This document shows positions 23,600 to 34,587 of a stretch of DNA of 64,000 bases, piece by piece. The stretch is from Tricholoma matsutake (lineage: Eukaryota; Basidiomycota; Agaricomycetes; Agaricales; Tricholomataceae). The stretch lies in assembly GCA_026075535.2 (NCBI GenBank), contig AP026538.1:3534001-3598000 (forward strand), written 5' to 3'. A program made the translations under genes and the position numbers. Position 1 is the stretch's first letter; each line of letters starts with the position of its first letter. The notes beneath the pieces were generated by a model. That model ran no database searches, had not been told where the DNA came from, and worked only from the letters and a program-made list of their open reading frames with translations.

Positions 23600-24827
23600 G
23601 CAGGGATCCAGTCAAGATCCAAAAAATGTTTTTTTAATTTCTTTGTATTTCTTTTTGCTTGTAATAGAGGAAGTTTTGCCAAAAAATGAAGGGATGTTGG
23701 ACAGGAAGTGGTCCAGGTTTTTCTGGATAACAAGTATAGAAGTCTGTAATGAGTTCCTGGGCATGATCAAGTTCTGTGGCTGGAAGCTAGGAGGTTTCTT
23801 CATCAGTTCCTTGGTAACCTTCCCACTGCACGAAGTAGAGTAGCTTGCACCAGTGATGGTTGTCAAGTTGGAGTCAAGGATTGCAAAAATTTGTACTCCA
23901 GTTCATCGTCTATAGTGACTGGAGGAGGCAGAGGTTGGATATGATTAGGAATTGTGTTAGGAGTGTCTTCTTCCAGTTGTGAAAGATGGAACACAGGATA
24001 AACAGCCTGGAGGTGGTCTGGAAGCTGCAGGGTAACTGAGTGAGTACCCAGATGGGCAATGATTTCAAAGGGACCATAGAACTTCTCTGAGAGTTTCTTG
24101 GAGGGTCAGGTTGTGTGCAAGTGCTCACCTTTAATAGGTGTAGACTCCAATTTTGAAGTCAGGAGTGGGAGCCCAGTGTTTGTCTGCAGGATCCTGGTAT
24201 TGCTTCTGTGCTTCCATGAGTTGTTTCTGAAGTTCCTGGTGGAGGTCATTGAGGTCGACCACAAAATGGTGAGCACATTGAGAGGCTAGCTCACATTCTG
24301 GGAGAACAGTGATGTTTGGATGATAACCTTCATTGGCAAAGAATGGTGATACTCTGGTGGAAGCTGAAGGAGCATTGTTGTAAGTGAATTCCCCTAAGGG
24401 CAACAGTTGGGACTGGTTGTTCTGCAGAAGATTTGCGAGTACTGTTTGAGGGTCTGGATGAGGCATTCAGTTTGTCCATTGCCTTCTGGGTGGTAACCCA
24501 AAGTGAAGTGAATCTTCATCTTGTCCAAGAGAACAGCAAAAATGGGAGATGAACTCAGAACCCCGGTCACAGGTGATGTGAGAAGGAACACCATGCTTCA
24601 AGAAGACATGCATGATGAACAGGTTAGGGAGTTCTTGGGCAGTGATTTTGTTGACTGTGGGGATGAAGATGCCTTGTTTGGAGAGTCAGCCTACGATGAT
24701 GAGGATGGCAGTATGTCTGTTAGAGTTGGGCAACTGTTCAATGAAGTCCAACAAGATTGAGTTCCAAGGCCTTTCCAGAACCAGAAGTTGCTTCATGGAT
24801 CTGTAGGGTTTGTGTTGGTGTGACTTG
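23600..24827 (-). pseudogene. pol: Integrase core and chromodomain of Gypsy C
   Basis: Read leftwards from 24827: KPYRSMKQLLVLERPWNSI then LLDFIEQLPNSNRHTAILI (first core Asp), HVFLKHGVPSHIT followed by the DRGSEF box (in two frames, about 24600-24540), LGYHPEGNGQTE with the catalytic Glu (about 24505-24465), LGEFTYNNAPSASTRVSPFF, then KLSEKFYGPFEIIAHLGTHS (GPF/Y region) and LEYKF...LDS with degraded chromodomain (about 23900-23650). The gene is cut cleanly at 24827 by the LTR of element D; its N-terminal zinc finger is found on the far side of D at 33062-33430. Several frameshifts and stops are present. Confidence 0.85.
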
Positions 24828-25219
24828 TGTTAGGGTGACACCCACTATCTGCTAGCTAAGACTATGCAGGTTCTCTCTACAAAAAGGGGGCAGGATCCAT
24901 GCGAGTGATGGGGAAACTGATGGTTTTGATGTGAGGAGTTATTAATAGAATGGTTGGTTGAGAAAGGTGTTTCACACCACAAATGTAGGTGGAATACCAA
25001 AGAGACCACAACTGGGGTCCTGGAGGTGTGTATTTGAGATTTATGTACTACGTTACATATATTGTACATTGTTGCTACTGACGTGTGCATACATGTGTGT
25101 ATACATTGACATGTGCAAAATGTTCGATTGACATATGACCCATTGATGTTTGGAGAGGTCACATGCAGCACCATGTAGCGTAGTTCAGCATAATGTAGTG
25201 TTACTAGTGTAATTCAACA
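24828..25219 (-). repeat. 3' LTR of Gypsy D
   Basis: 392 bp, from TGTTAGGGTGACAC to GTAATTCAACA on the plus strand. It aligns along its length with 32407-33045 once the SINE there is removed (GCTAGCTAAGACT, GGTTGGTTGAGAAAGGTGTTT and TTTGGAGAGGTCA are shared). Confidence 0.88.
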
Positions 25220-25254
25220 TAATAAAATAAAATGAAACTTTATTAGGTTATGGG

Positions 25255-26449
25255 TAGTGTTGCCTTGACCAACTTGGGGCATTTTTGTATTTTTAAAATA
25301 GCTTGACATAATGCACTCAGCCTGCTTAGTGTTGAGAGAGGACCCATCGACTTTTGGGGCTCCCTACCTATGTAAATATTTTCAGAATTGTACACAATTT
25401 ATTGGAATTGATATTGCCTTTGACTCGTTTTTTGCAAGTCAACCAGCAAAAATGAGTCAAAGGCAATGTCAATTCCAATAAATTGTATAAAATATTCACA
25501 TAGGTAGGGAGCCCAAAAAGTCAATAGTGTTTTAAGGTCCGGTTAAGTCCAGTTTTTGACATCTAAATGGGGCAACCACAACCGCAACCAGTCCAGGACC
25601 AACCCAGATATTGATGGACCCCAACTGGACCATGTAGGACCAGTCCATATCAGTCCATGGACCAACAAAAACCAGTCCAAACCGACTTTTTGTTGTAAAA
25701 TTTGTTGTACCAATATAGCCCATATGTTTCTTGGTGACTATTACCCAGACAACTTAACAGTTATGTAGGGAGTTGGATATTGTAATTCCCCAGCGATCAG
25801 TCCAATCTTTAAGAGATTTCATCAAGATTTGACTGAGATATGACCAAAACGAAAGTACATTGTATTACATGTTGTAGTTTGTAGGTTGTAGGTTGTAGTG
25901 TAGTAAGTAGTTGCAGCTTGTCAGGGGTGTTAAATTAATCAAAGATACATGGTACAGATGTTTATGTGTGTTATTTCTATGTATTGGATGGTGTCCAATT
26001 GCACCCAACATTTTTGTAACACAAGGTATTTTAATCATGACAAAATTCTCATGCAAAATGTATTTGGTGATATCTCTCTCAGTTCTCAACCGTTTTTGAT
26101 GGTCCAGGGAGCGAAATTGAAGTCATTATGTGTGGGAATTAGGGTGTATAGTGCACGTGACATATAAACCGGTTGCAACTGGTTTTTATCGGTTTTTATC
26201 GGTTCAATGATATTTTTCAAAGTGAAAGACTGGCAACTGGACTGCAAAAGACAGGTCCTATAAATAGCCACCTGAAGAACCAGACTTTGGTTAAGTTCGG
26301 TTCAGTTTCAGTCTTTTTCCAGTTTGTAGGACCAGACCTTTAAACACTAAAAGTTGATGGGTCCTCTCTCAACACTAAGCAGGCTGAGTGCATTGTGTCA
26401 AGCTATTTTAAAAATACAAAAATGCCCCAAGTTAGTCAAGGCAATACTA
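25255..26449. mobile_element. Palindromic foldback element, split by a hAT MITE
   Basis: Without the inserted MITE (25525-26349 plus one target copy), this is a 362-bp element that is one long inverted repeat: left arm 25255-25433, 14-nt loop 25434-25447, right arm 25448-25524 continued at 26358-26449. Arm differences are almost all transitions plus one 9-bp insertion in the left arm. The ends read TAGTGTTGCC and GGCAATACTA. It encodes no protein. The target duplication of the outer element could not be determined. Confidence 0.85.
25525..26349 (+). mobile_element. Non-autonomous hAT-type transposon (MITE), copy 1
   Basis: 825 bp with inverted ends TAGTGTTTTAAGG and CCTTTAAACACTA. It is flanked by 8-bp duplications AAAGTCAA (25517-25524) and AAAGTTGA (26350-26357). 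These two differ exactly where the uninterrupted mirror arm of the host palindrome still has a CG (complement of TCGACTTT at 25348-25355), so both are decayed copies of AAAGTCGA. The 8-bp duplication and the YAGNG-like tip are hAT hallmarks. There is no transposase inside. It is related in inverted orientation to 56567-57394. Confidence 0.9.
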
Positions 26450-26726
26450 GTACTAATGGGGCTGTTTCCTAACATTTGCCCACTTTTATGCCTTGACTTC
26501 CAGGCAAGAAAATACTGTATCTGTCCCCTCTGTGAAATTTTGGTAAGGCCAGAATTTCATCCCCTCATACACCACTCTCACAATGCGATGCAGAGCAGTT
26601 GGATTACATTTAAAGAATTGGGCAATCACATTACATGCTTGCTTACAATTCTCTTTGGGTTCCCACAAGTTGTTTTTGTTAGTATAGCTCTTCCACTTTA
26701 TTAAGAACTCCAATTTATTTTGTTGA

Positions 26727-27401
26727 TGTTATGATTTTTGTTATCATAACCCAGGATGACCAGACATATGCCGGCAAGACCAGGTACTTTATTTTTCTCA
26801 TTCGACTCGACTCACTCCTGATGGGAGACACTTTGATGCATGGTGACTCCATGCACCCGAACCCACTCCCACACATGCTGTGATATGACAGCCCCTTGAC
26901 ATGAGGTCCATGATATCAGACTCTCACAAATGACATGCTGCGCCACAGCACTCCATGACATCGGACGCCTCATGCAAGGCATGAGGCTTATTATTCTATT
27001 GTTCTTTCTATTATTACTTGACAAGGATCTCATATTCCAATTGGACGATAGACATCTCTGAACTGTATATAAGCTACAGTAATACTGCCTGTATTCCTTA
27101 GCTTGACCTAATTCAATCAACAGTCTTAGACTCAACCAGAACACTCGACAGCTTAGGAAGCCCCTAGCTGTGATAACTCGAACTCAACAGTAGGAAAGCC
27201 TCCAACTGTGATACACAAACTGATGGTCTACTCAGAAAGCCTCTGAGTATGGATAGCCATAACACCTTGAGGAAGTACCCAAGTGAAGGCCAGAAGCCCA
27301 ATACACTAGGAAAGCCTCCTAGTGCAACACCGATATAGTTGGAAAGCCTCCAACTGTGACATACAAAGCCAAGGCTGAGTTAAAGACCTATAGTCTTAAC
27401 A
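26727..27401 (+). mobile_element. Solo LTR of the E family inside D's chromodomain
   Basis: 675 bp, TGTTATGATT to AGTCTTAACA, flanked by GTTGA on both sides (26722-26726 and 27402-27406). The reverse complement shares long blocks with the LTRs of element E (for example CATATCACAGCATGTGTGGG, then AGTGGGTTCGGGTGCATGGA). A TATA box (TATATAAG) is at 27066-27073. Downstream of it lies a run of small hairpins with the loop AAGCC (see separate entry). It formed by recombination between two LTRs after insertion. Confidence 0.92.
27149..27355 (+). promoter_or_regulatory. Array of hairpins with constant AAGCC loop in LTR leader region
   Basis: Three perfect hairpins share the loop AAGCC but have different stems: TACTCAGA/TCTGAGTA at 27229-27249, CACTAGGA/TCCTAGTG at 27304-27324 and AGTTGGA/TCCAACT at 27337-27355. 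Two imperfect ones sit at 27149-27170 (CAGC.TAGG/CCTAGCTG) and 27187-27209 (ACAGT/ACTGT). They lie 75-290 bp downstream of the TATA box, so they would be in the transcribed leader (R-U5). Element E's LTRs carry the same design. The function is unknown; packaging, dimerisation or translation are possibilities. Confidence 0.7.
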
Positions 27402-30400
27402 GTTGAAGATGTGAGTCTAGAATCTCTTTGACTACATATTCTGGAGCACCTTCTACAGTTATTGGAGCTTGTGGAGTAATTTGTTGGTCAGGAATAGTAG
27501 GCGGGCAGTAGGGGCATAGGCAGGAAACATTAATCTTGGGATCAATCTTGAATGATTGAGGTAATTTTAGCACTACCACATTAGGCAAAATTACTTTAGA
27601 TATTACATATGGGTGAACTTGTTTCTCTGTGAGTTTCCTACAAGGTTATGGAATATTAAGGTCCTTGGTACTTAGCCATACCAAGTTGCCAACATTGTAC
27701 TCTGGAGCAGGAGCTTGAGTATGATCCATGTGTTGCATCATATTATCATGTGCTTTCATCAATGCCACCTCTGCTTCTTTGTGTACCTTTTGCATCTTAG
27801 ATACAAAGTCTTCTACCACATGTACCTTAATCTCACTTCAGGGTTCTATTCCCATGTGGGGATTACACCCATAATTAGCCAAGAAGGGGGTTATTTGAGT
27901 AGCCAAATGGAATTTCTTGTTGTGGGAAATTTTGGAAATTGCCACCCATTCAGGCCAGTCAGTTTGTCAGTAGTTGATAACCATGCATAGGTACTGCTCC
28001 AACTCCTGGTTCATCCTCTCTGTCTGCCCATCAGTCTGTGGGTGGTATGTCATAGATAATTTTGTTTGAATCCCCAATATGTTGTTTAATTCTCATATAA
28101 ACGCAGAAGCAAATTGTGGTCTATGATTGGAGATAACAGTATCAGGTAATCCATGTAACTGCCATACCTGATTTAGGTAGAGGCACACCAAGCCTAATAA
28201 TGAGGTTTCTGTAGTGGTAGGAATAATATGGACCTCCTTTGTAAAGTGGTCGCATGCTACGAACATAGCATTGTACCCTTGAGCTTCAAGGTAATCCAGT
28301 GATAAAGTCTACAGATATATCTTGCCAGGGTGCTTTCAGTACAGGGTTCAGCATTAATTTTCCTGCAGGTTTCTCTGGAAATGTCTTTCCCCTCATGCCC
28401 ATATCACATCCATCCACATACCCCAACATATATGTATTTAGAAATTCCAGGCCACCAATAATGTCTCATTACTAATTCCAACATCTTCCATCTTCTGGGG
28501 TGTCCAGCAGTCAGTGTATTATGATGTAACTGGACAATCTCCCTTCACAAATCCTGATCCTTCAATACATACACTTTCCCTCGGAATAACACCAACCCTT
28601 GGCCCTCAGCCATTTCATCTCCTTTAATATTGCCCTTCTTCTCTCCCTTCAAACCTTTCACAGCTTCCACCACTTCATCATCCATTTCCAAACATTGTCT
28701 AATTTTAGACAACATCTCTGTCTCCAAGCTATCTATTAATAGATGCCCTTGACATGTAGCACAAACATGAAAGTATTTGGGTTTGAGTAGCATAACATTT
28801 GTATTGTCCTCCTCCACCCCCCTTTTGTGATCACTATGTCTGGACAACGCATCTGCTTTCCTCACTAGCTTCCCACTTTGTGGATTAAGTGAAACTCAAA
28901 TGTGACAGGAATAATGCCCAACACACTTGCTGGCAGTTCTTTTTGGCAGACATGAAGTATTGCAGATTTTGATGATCTGTCTAGATTTCAATCTGATGCA
29001 TACATCCCTCCAAATAATATCTCCCCACCTCTCTTTGTCATGCACATCATATTTCACCTCCACATCATTCAACCCCCAGGATAAATATGCACAGGGATGC
29101 CATTTGTCATCTTTGCATAGCATTGATAATACCGCTCCAGTGGCAAAGTCTGATGCATCTGATTCCACTCATAAGGGGCATGTGAAATCTACTGGGGCTA
29201 ATATTGGTCCCTCCACAAACTTCCTTTTCAACTCCTCAAACACTGTCTGCTGCTGCTCCCCCCACCTCCACACTACTCCCTTTCACATTAGGTTATGTAA
29301 GGGTGTGACAATTTTAGAAAAATTTTGCACAAAGTGATGATAATAATTTGTGAGTCCTAAGAAGGCTTGAACCTCCTTTACATGGGTGGGCACAGCCAGT
29401 CAGTGATCACCTATACCTTGATCAGGTCCATCTTGATTCTGTCAGGGCCAATCAATAATCCTAGGAACTTGATCTTGCTTTGCACACAATACACACTTCT
29501 CCAGTTTCAAGAATAAATCACTCCCTGCTAATCTCCATAACACCTCCTGCACAATCACCTCATGATTTTCTTCATCCTCCATAAATGTCAGAACATTGTC
29601 AATAAATATTATTACCACTCCTTTGTCGATTATGTCCTTGAAAATATTGTTCATCATATTTTGGAAAGTTGGGGGACTATTGGTCATCCCAAACAAACAT
29701 GACAAGCAGTTTGAAAGATCCTTGATGTGTGGAAAAATGCAGCCTTCCACTCATCTCCTCTCCTAATGTGTACATTATTGTATCCCCATCATAGATCCAA
29801 TGTGGTAAAGGTTTTGGCCTTTCCCACCTTGTCAATTATTTCTGAGATCAAGGGTAGGGGGTATGCATTCTTTACTGTCCACCCATTCAGACATACATAT
29901 CCTCTTTCTCTGATCCTTTTTTGGCACCAAGAATATTGGTGATGTCTGTGGGGATTTTGAGGGTCATATGTATCCCTTGTGTAATTGCTCATTTAGGAAC
30001 ACATCAACTTCCTCTTGTTCCTTTGGAGATAATAGATACACCCTTGACTTCTTCAGCACAAACCCTGGCTTCATCTTGATCCCATGATCCCATGGCTTCT
30101 GCACCAACATTCACTCAGACTCCTTCTTCTGAAAGACTAACAGATATTTGTGATATTCTTTTGGTGCCCACTCCTCCACTGACTTCTCCACATTCACCAC
30201 ATTCCTATCCAATGACTGCCCTCCACAAATTTCTCTAAACACCTGCTCCTGTGCTTCTTTTTTGATCATGATCAGAACTTCCTTATTTGGCATATCTTCA
30301 TCCTCCACTTCCTCCATCATCACAGAATACTTCCTCAGAAATTCTGTCTCCTTCCTCTCCTTCCTCTCCTTTTTCACCTTTTTCACATACAATTACATTT

Positions 30401-30950
30401 CTTAGGACAACAAGTCATTTGTACTTTCCCAGTCTTCCAATCAATTTTGGGATTATACTTGCATAATCATGGACATCCTATTATTAGATTGGTCTTCCCA
30501 AGATCGCACACTTTGAATATGGCTTGTTCCTGATGCCCTTGATACCTTAGTACCATAGCCACCTCCTCCTTAATAGTTCCTCCACAGTTTATCATTCTGT
30601 CAATATTGTACACCATTATAGGTTGTGATAGCTTGCGCATGTTAATACCATTTCCAGTAATTAAGGATCAATTAATAAATAATCCTGTAGCACTGCTATC
30701 AACCAACACTTCCACATCACTTGCTGCATGCATGTCCACTGTCTTCAATCCCACAGTCAAAGTGATTTTGGGTTCTATTTGCACAGAGCAAATAAAGAAT
30801 TTAGGGGTTTTTGGAAATAGTGTTTTCCAATTTCTTTGTCACATGACTGACAATGGTTGTACTCCTCATTGATTTCCTTTTCTGGTTTGCCCTGGGTTTC
30901 CTCTGATACTAGTACATTGTAATGATTCTGGGTCACCAATGGGGAAACCT

Positions 30951-32058
30951 TCACTGGGACTCTTCCACACAATTCTGCTGCCTGCCTTCCTCCTGCTTCA
31001 CTTCCTCAATTGGAGCTTCCCTAATTTTTCTCTTCTGCCAGCAATTCCTAGAAATATGTCCTAACTGCCCACAGTTAAAACATTTAAGTGGGGCACGTCT
31101 CCCCACTTGATTGACCTCCATAGCATCTGGTGCTGCTGCTGCCGCAACAATAGGTGTCACTGCCATGGCTGGTGGCTGTGTCCTCTGAGTTGCACTGCCA
31201 CTTGTACCTGAGGTGCCTTTCCTTCCTCAGACTTTCCCCTGATGGCTTTCCAAATTTACTACTTCTGTACATCAACTTTGATTTGGCCTGTTCCTGCCAA
31301 TATTGCTGATCAAGGTGCATCACCCAATTATACCACTCATCCAACTTCTCCAGCATAGAAGGTAGTGGGTAGATAGACTTGAATAAGGAGGGATTTAATC
31401 CTGCTTTCAAAAATTCTACCAAGGCAGCTTCTCCCATATCCATCTCCAAAGCTTCCACTTTGAACTGCAAAATAAATTCATCTGCCATTAGGGAACCTTG
31501 GCACACAGTTTTTAATTTAGCATTAGCTGTCACCTTCAGATTAGGATCCCCAAACTGTGCCTCCAATCTCTCCAAAAATTCCTTGAAAGTCTCAAATGGT
31601 TTATTTCCTGCAGCAATTTGATTAATAGCCTCATTTCTCCAGAGCTGTGCTTCTCCCCCCTGAATGTATGAGAGAGCAAACATCATCTTAGACTGGGCTG
31701 TACAAAACTCTGGCCTCCTCCCATGGATGTACAATATTACAGAGCTGATAAAGGAATTTGTATTCTCCATGATATGGTCAAAGGTTTGTGGGGGTGCATA
31801 CTTAGGTAAGTGTGCTTTTCCATTTTCAGATTTCTCTGCTGTCTGCACATCATCCTGTGACACCCACTCCACCATCTCTGCCATCTCATCATCTCTGTCT
31901 GTTGTCATCTCTGGCTGTACTTCTGCTTGCCTGGGCTGTGATGCTGCCAACACTGACACTAATTGCAACATTTGCACCATGAGCACATCAATCTTTGCCT
32001 CTAGCACTGGTGTGGGAATGGGATTAGGACTGGGATTAAAAGCTGATGGTTCAGACAT
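30951..32058 (-). pseudogene. gag: Gag of Gypsy D, one frameshift
   Basis: The first frame (32058 down to about 31240) begins MSEPSAFNPSPNPIPTPVLE and contains the capsid region (MMFALSYIQGGEAQLWRNEA, FKEFLERLEAQFGDPN, EFLKAGLNPSLFKSIYPL). After a frameshift near 31200 the frame of 30951-31166 supplies the CCHC zinc knuckle CFNCGQLGHISRNC and a basic/acidic tail. Gag packages the element's RNA. This is the best-preserved gene of D. The start ATG at 32058 lies about 350 bp inside the 5' LTR boundary, as usual. Confidence 0.87.
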
Positions 32059-32406
32059 AACAGATAGATCTGTGATGAATCACTTCTTCCGCTAGAGGTG
32101 CCTGATCTTGGAGTTATCACTGAATTTGGCTTGTAACTAAAATAGTCATCTGAATAGAGTAATGTAAATCATAACTAAACCAGATCCAAACAGTGGTCTG
32201 GTTGCAGCTGTCCTAATGATGAGCACTGACTCTCAATCACTGGCAGTTGCAATGTAAGGCAAGGCCTGGCATTGGCTTATGAAAGAAAGGTAGATTATGT
32301 ATGCACAAGTACTTTTGGCTCATGCCAAAAGGATGAGTAATCAGATGTGGCACAATGAAACAATGACATATGAGAAGGTGCACTGATATGGGAAGTTGTG
32401 TTCTTC

Positions 32407-33045
32407 TGTTAGGGCGACACCTACTATCTGCTAGCTAAGACTGTGCAGGTTCTCTCTACAAGAAGGGGGTGGGATCCATGCAGGTGATAGGGAAACTGAT
32501 GGTCTTGATGTGAGGGGTTATTGATAGAATGGTTGGTTGAGAAAGGTGTTTCACACCACAAATGTAGGTGGAATACCTAAGTGAACACAAGTGAGGTCCC
32601 CTAGGTGTGTATTTGAGGTTTATATACTATGTTACATATATTGTATATTGTTGCTACTGACATGTGTGTACATGCACATATACTTTTTTTTTTTTTTTGG
32701 TAACCGGTTTGAGCCCGAAGCCCACAGTCAACTCCAACTACGCATAAGATGTGCATCTAGGAGGACACCGGCCAAAGAGAATGCTTTTACGCACACCATT
32801 AATGGTAGTGTGGGACTCCACTGTCTTTCAGCAATACCCACTAAACTCTTCGGAGGGATCAGGGTTCAAACCAAGAGTGTCCCCCTGAAATGAGATGATG
32901 GAGTTAACCATTGAGCCATCTCGCCCCATGCACATATACATTGACACATGCAAAATGTTTGATCAACATGTGACCCATCAACATTTGGAGAGGTCATGTG
33001 CAGCATCATGTGGCATCATTCAGTGTAATATAGTGTAATTTAACA
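32407..33045 (-). repeat. 5' LTR of Gypsy D, carrying a SINE
   Basis: 639 bp including 256 bp of SINE plus target copy; the remaining 383 bp match the 3' LTR. On the sense (minus) strand a TATA box TATATAAA is at 32626-32619. About 30-35 bp further on lies TTGTGTTC (32590-32583), the complement of GAACACAA in the sequence directly following the LTR (32406-32390), which suggests self-priming as in Tf1. Confidence 0.85.
32684..32926 (-). mobile_element. tRNA-derived SINE
   Basis: 243 bp, flanked by a 13-bp duplication CATGCACATATAC (32671-32683 and 32927-32939). On the minus strand it starts GGGGCGAGATGGCTCAATGG, has an RNA polymerase III A box TGGCTCAATGG (32918-32908) and B box GGTTTGAACCC (32872-32862), and ends in 15 A residues (32698-32684). 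The head resembles a class II (Leu/Ser-like) tRNA with a long variable arm. SINEs have no protein and borrow a LINE's machinery; no partner LINE is in the window. The identical target duplications and intact boxes suggest relatively recent insertion into D's LTR. Confidence 0.9.
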
Positions 33046-33061
33046 TAATAAATGCAAAAGT

Positions 33062-33430
33062 CCTGCACAAAGGTGCAGAGGTTGGGCCACACATATTCAC
33101 ATTGGATAAGTTGGAGGGTTTTCTTTGTCTGAAGTGGCCAGATAGGATATGGTCATGCTTATACTGCAAGACTTTGAGATGGAGGTCCACAACATCTGGA
33201 ACATAAATCCAGTCAAAGTGGTGGAGGAGTCCATTGTCATCTATTGACCAATTTGGAGCAGAGGGTGACAGAATGAAATGGGATCAAGAGGGAGTGAGGA
33301 TCAGATATCATTGTGGAGTTTCCCAATATCCATGAGAACAGCTTGTCGGATGATAGGTGTTGCAAGAAAAGTGGCTCAGAGAGAGGAAGTGAGTTGTTCC
33401 TGGGTAAAGACAGGTCAGAAATTGCTTGGG
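33062..33430 (-). pseudogene. pol: N-terminal integrase region of Gypsy C
   Basis: In shifting minus frames I read FTQAISDLSLPRNN, then SEPLFLQHLSSDKLFSWILG, YPIWPLQTKKTLQLI with HDHILSGHF in the alternate frame, and MCGPTSAPL or YVWPNLCTFVQDFC: the zinc-finger domain that precedes an integrase core. The frame ends (ACCTTTGTGCAGGACTTTTG, near 33054-33073) right where D is inserted; the core resumes at 24827. The Cys-x-x-Cys pair expected between the two halves is missing. Confidence 0.72.
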
Positions 33431-33539
33431 TGAATAGTGTTTTAAGGTTAGGTTAGGTTCGATTTTTTGACCCTACAGTGGGTAGACCATAACTGTAACC
33501 AGTCTAGGACTGACCCAGATACTGGGAGGACCTAACTGG

Positions 33540-34587
33540 TGATGATACTCAACCTGGGAAAACCACCAAAACAGCCGATGAGGCAATTGATGATATTTGC
33601 AACGAGTCAGAGGAAGGGAGCGAGATGTTCCAAATGTTCGTGGTCCAACCTATGGGTAGATAACTAGTTGGTACTAGTCGTGAAGGTAGTGCTATGCAAG
33701 ATCAAGGTGTTTGGCCCAGTCCAATTGAGTATCGATTGACAAGATCAACGGCAAATGAGTTCTATTGTTGATGGTCGAAGTGCGAATTCCGAGGACCTTT
33801 CAATAGGTCGAAAGTATATGAAGGCTATAGTCAATGGCTAGGATGTGTTGAAATGGTTGCTAGTGATAATGATCAGAGGATTGTAGGAAGATCAAGGACG
33901 ATGATGATCACAGAGGTTTCTCATCGATCGAGAAAACTCGTAGAGACTTAGATTGTTTTAGAAGATTGATCAGATGCTTAGAACTGTATACAAGACGATA
34001 GGTGAAGACAATTTCTTTTATTTCCAAGTAGATACTACAGAGTTTTATGTGTTTTAAAGAAACTTCCTAAAATGGAATGAGAAACATGTGTAGAACATGA
34101 GGCAAAAGATATGAGTTAAGACACAAGGCCAAAAAGGAGACTGGAATCTGAACAAGAAAGATATATATCATATGATGAAAGAGTAATAAAGGATATAGAA
34201 CTAAAAAGGGACTGTCCTTTGTGTATAAACTGTGCTAAGTCTCGCAATAATGCATCCAGCGGGTTCTGTGCACGATAGGGACTTGGAATGAGGCTGACCT
34301 ACTATCAGCAGGTTTGAGCATGAGTTGGAATACTTCCTGGTGCATGGTATTCCACCATATAGATAACAAATGCGGCGCCCAATGTCACTTGCAGTCTCTC
34401 GATATTGATCAATAATGCTCAACGATGATTGACAACGATGCTCGACCATGTTCGATATGATATCGCACTCGGTAGACTTGGTCAGGAGTGGTCGCGCTGC
34501 TTCTGGGACCTCATGCAAGTTATCCGATGTGATTAGAATGTGGTCAAAATGGTGAATCGGCCTTTGAGCCAAGGAGACAACCTATCA
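33540..34587. mobile_element. Solo LTR S1 with 4-bp duplication
   Basis: 1048 bp, from TGATGATACTCAACC to GACAACCTATCA, flanked by CTGG (33536-33539 and 34588-34591). It is homologous along its length to S2 (35064-36220). It ends in TG...CA and encodes no protein; the 123-codon minus ORF at its right end is shared only in broken form by S2. No internal retroelement of this family is in the window, so its superfamily is unknown. Confidence 0.82.

Larger units (their letters stand above)
26486..30900 (-). pseudogene. pol: Protease-RT-RNase H-integrase-chromodomain of Gypsy D
   Basis: Reading leftwards: protease VDSSATGLFIN (30700-30665; DSS for DSG) and LIIGCP(stop)LCKYNPKIDWKTGKV; KPWDHGIKMKPGF and GYI(stop)PSKSPQTSPIFLVPKK (about 30090-29935); RT with VVIIFIDNVLTFM (about 29625-29585), where the catalytic YxDD reads FIDN; RNase H start VESDASDFATGAVLS (29168-29120); a DALSRHSDHKRG segment (28850-28815); integrase parts (27600-28540, poorly preserved); chromodomain APEYVVKEILDS (about 27440-27408) continuing as EFLIKWKSYTNKNNLWEPKEN (26711-26645) on the other side of a solo LTR. 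Catalytic loss, stops and insertions make it inactive. Confidence 0.83.
24828..33045 (-). mobile_element. Ty3/Gypsy LTR retrotransposon D, full length with nested insertions, inactive
   Basis: LTRs at 24828-25219 (3') and 32407-33045 (5', enlarged by a SINE) bound gag, protease, RT, RNase H, integrase and chromodomain read right to left. LTR ends are TGTT...AACA. D lies inside the integrase gene of element C: coding for C's zinc finger is on the right and for its catalytic core on the left. A clean target duplication is not visible (ACTTG left, TAATA right), and a few codons of C seem lost. Within D lie a palindromic element with a hAT MITE inside it, a solo LTR in the chromodomain and a SINE in the 5' LTR, so D is old. 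Confidence 0.87.

Noticed and set aside
24823..33050. Target duplication for element D
   Set aside because: ACTTG and TAATA do not match; the insertion is inferred from C's split integrase instead.
34201..34572. 123-codon minus ORF as a gene
   Set aside because: Lies inside solo LTR S1 and is broken in the homologous S2; no domain.
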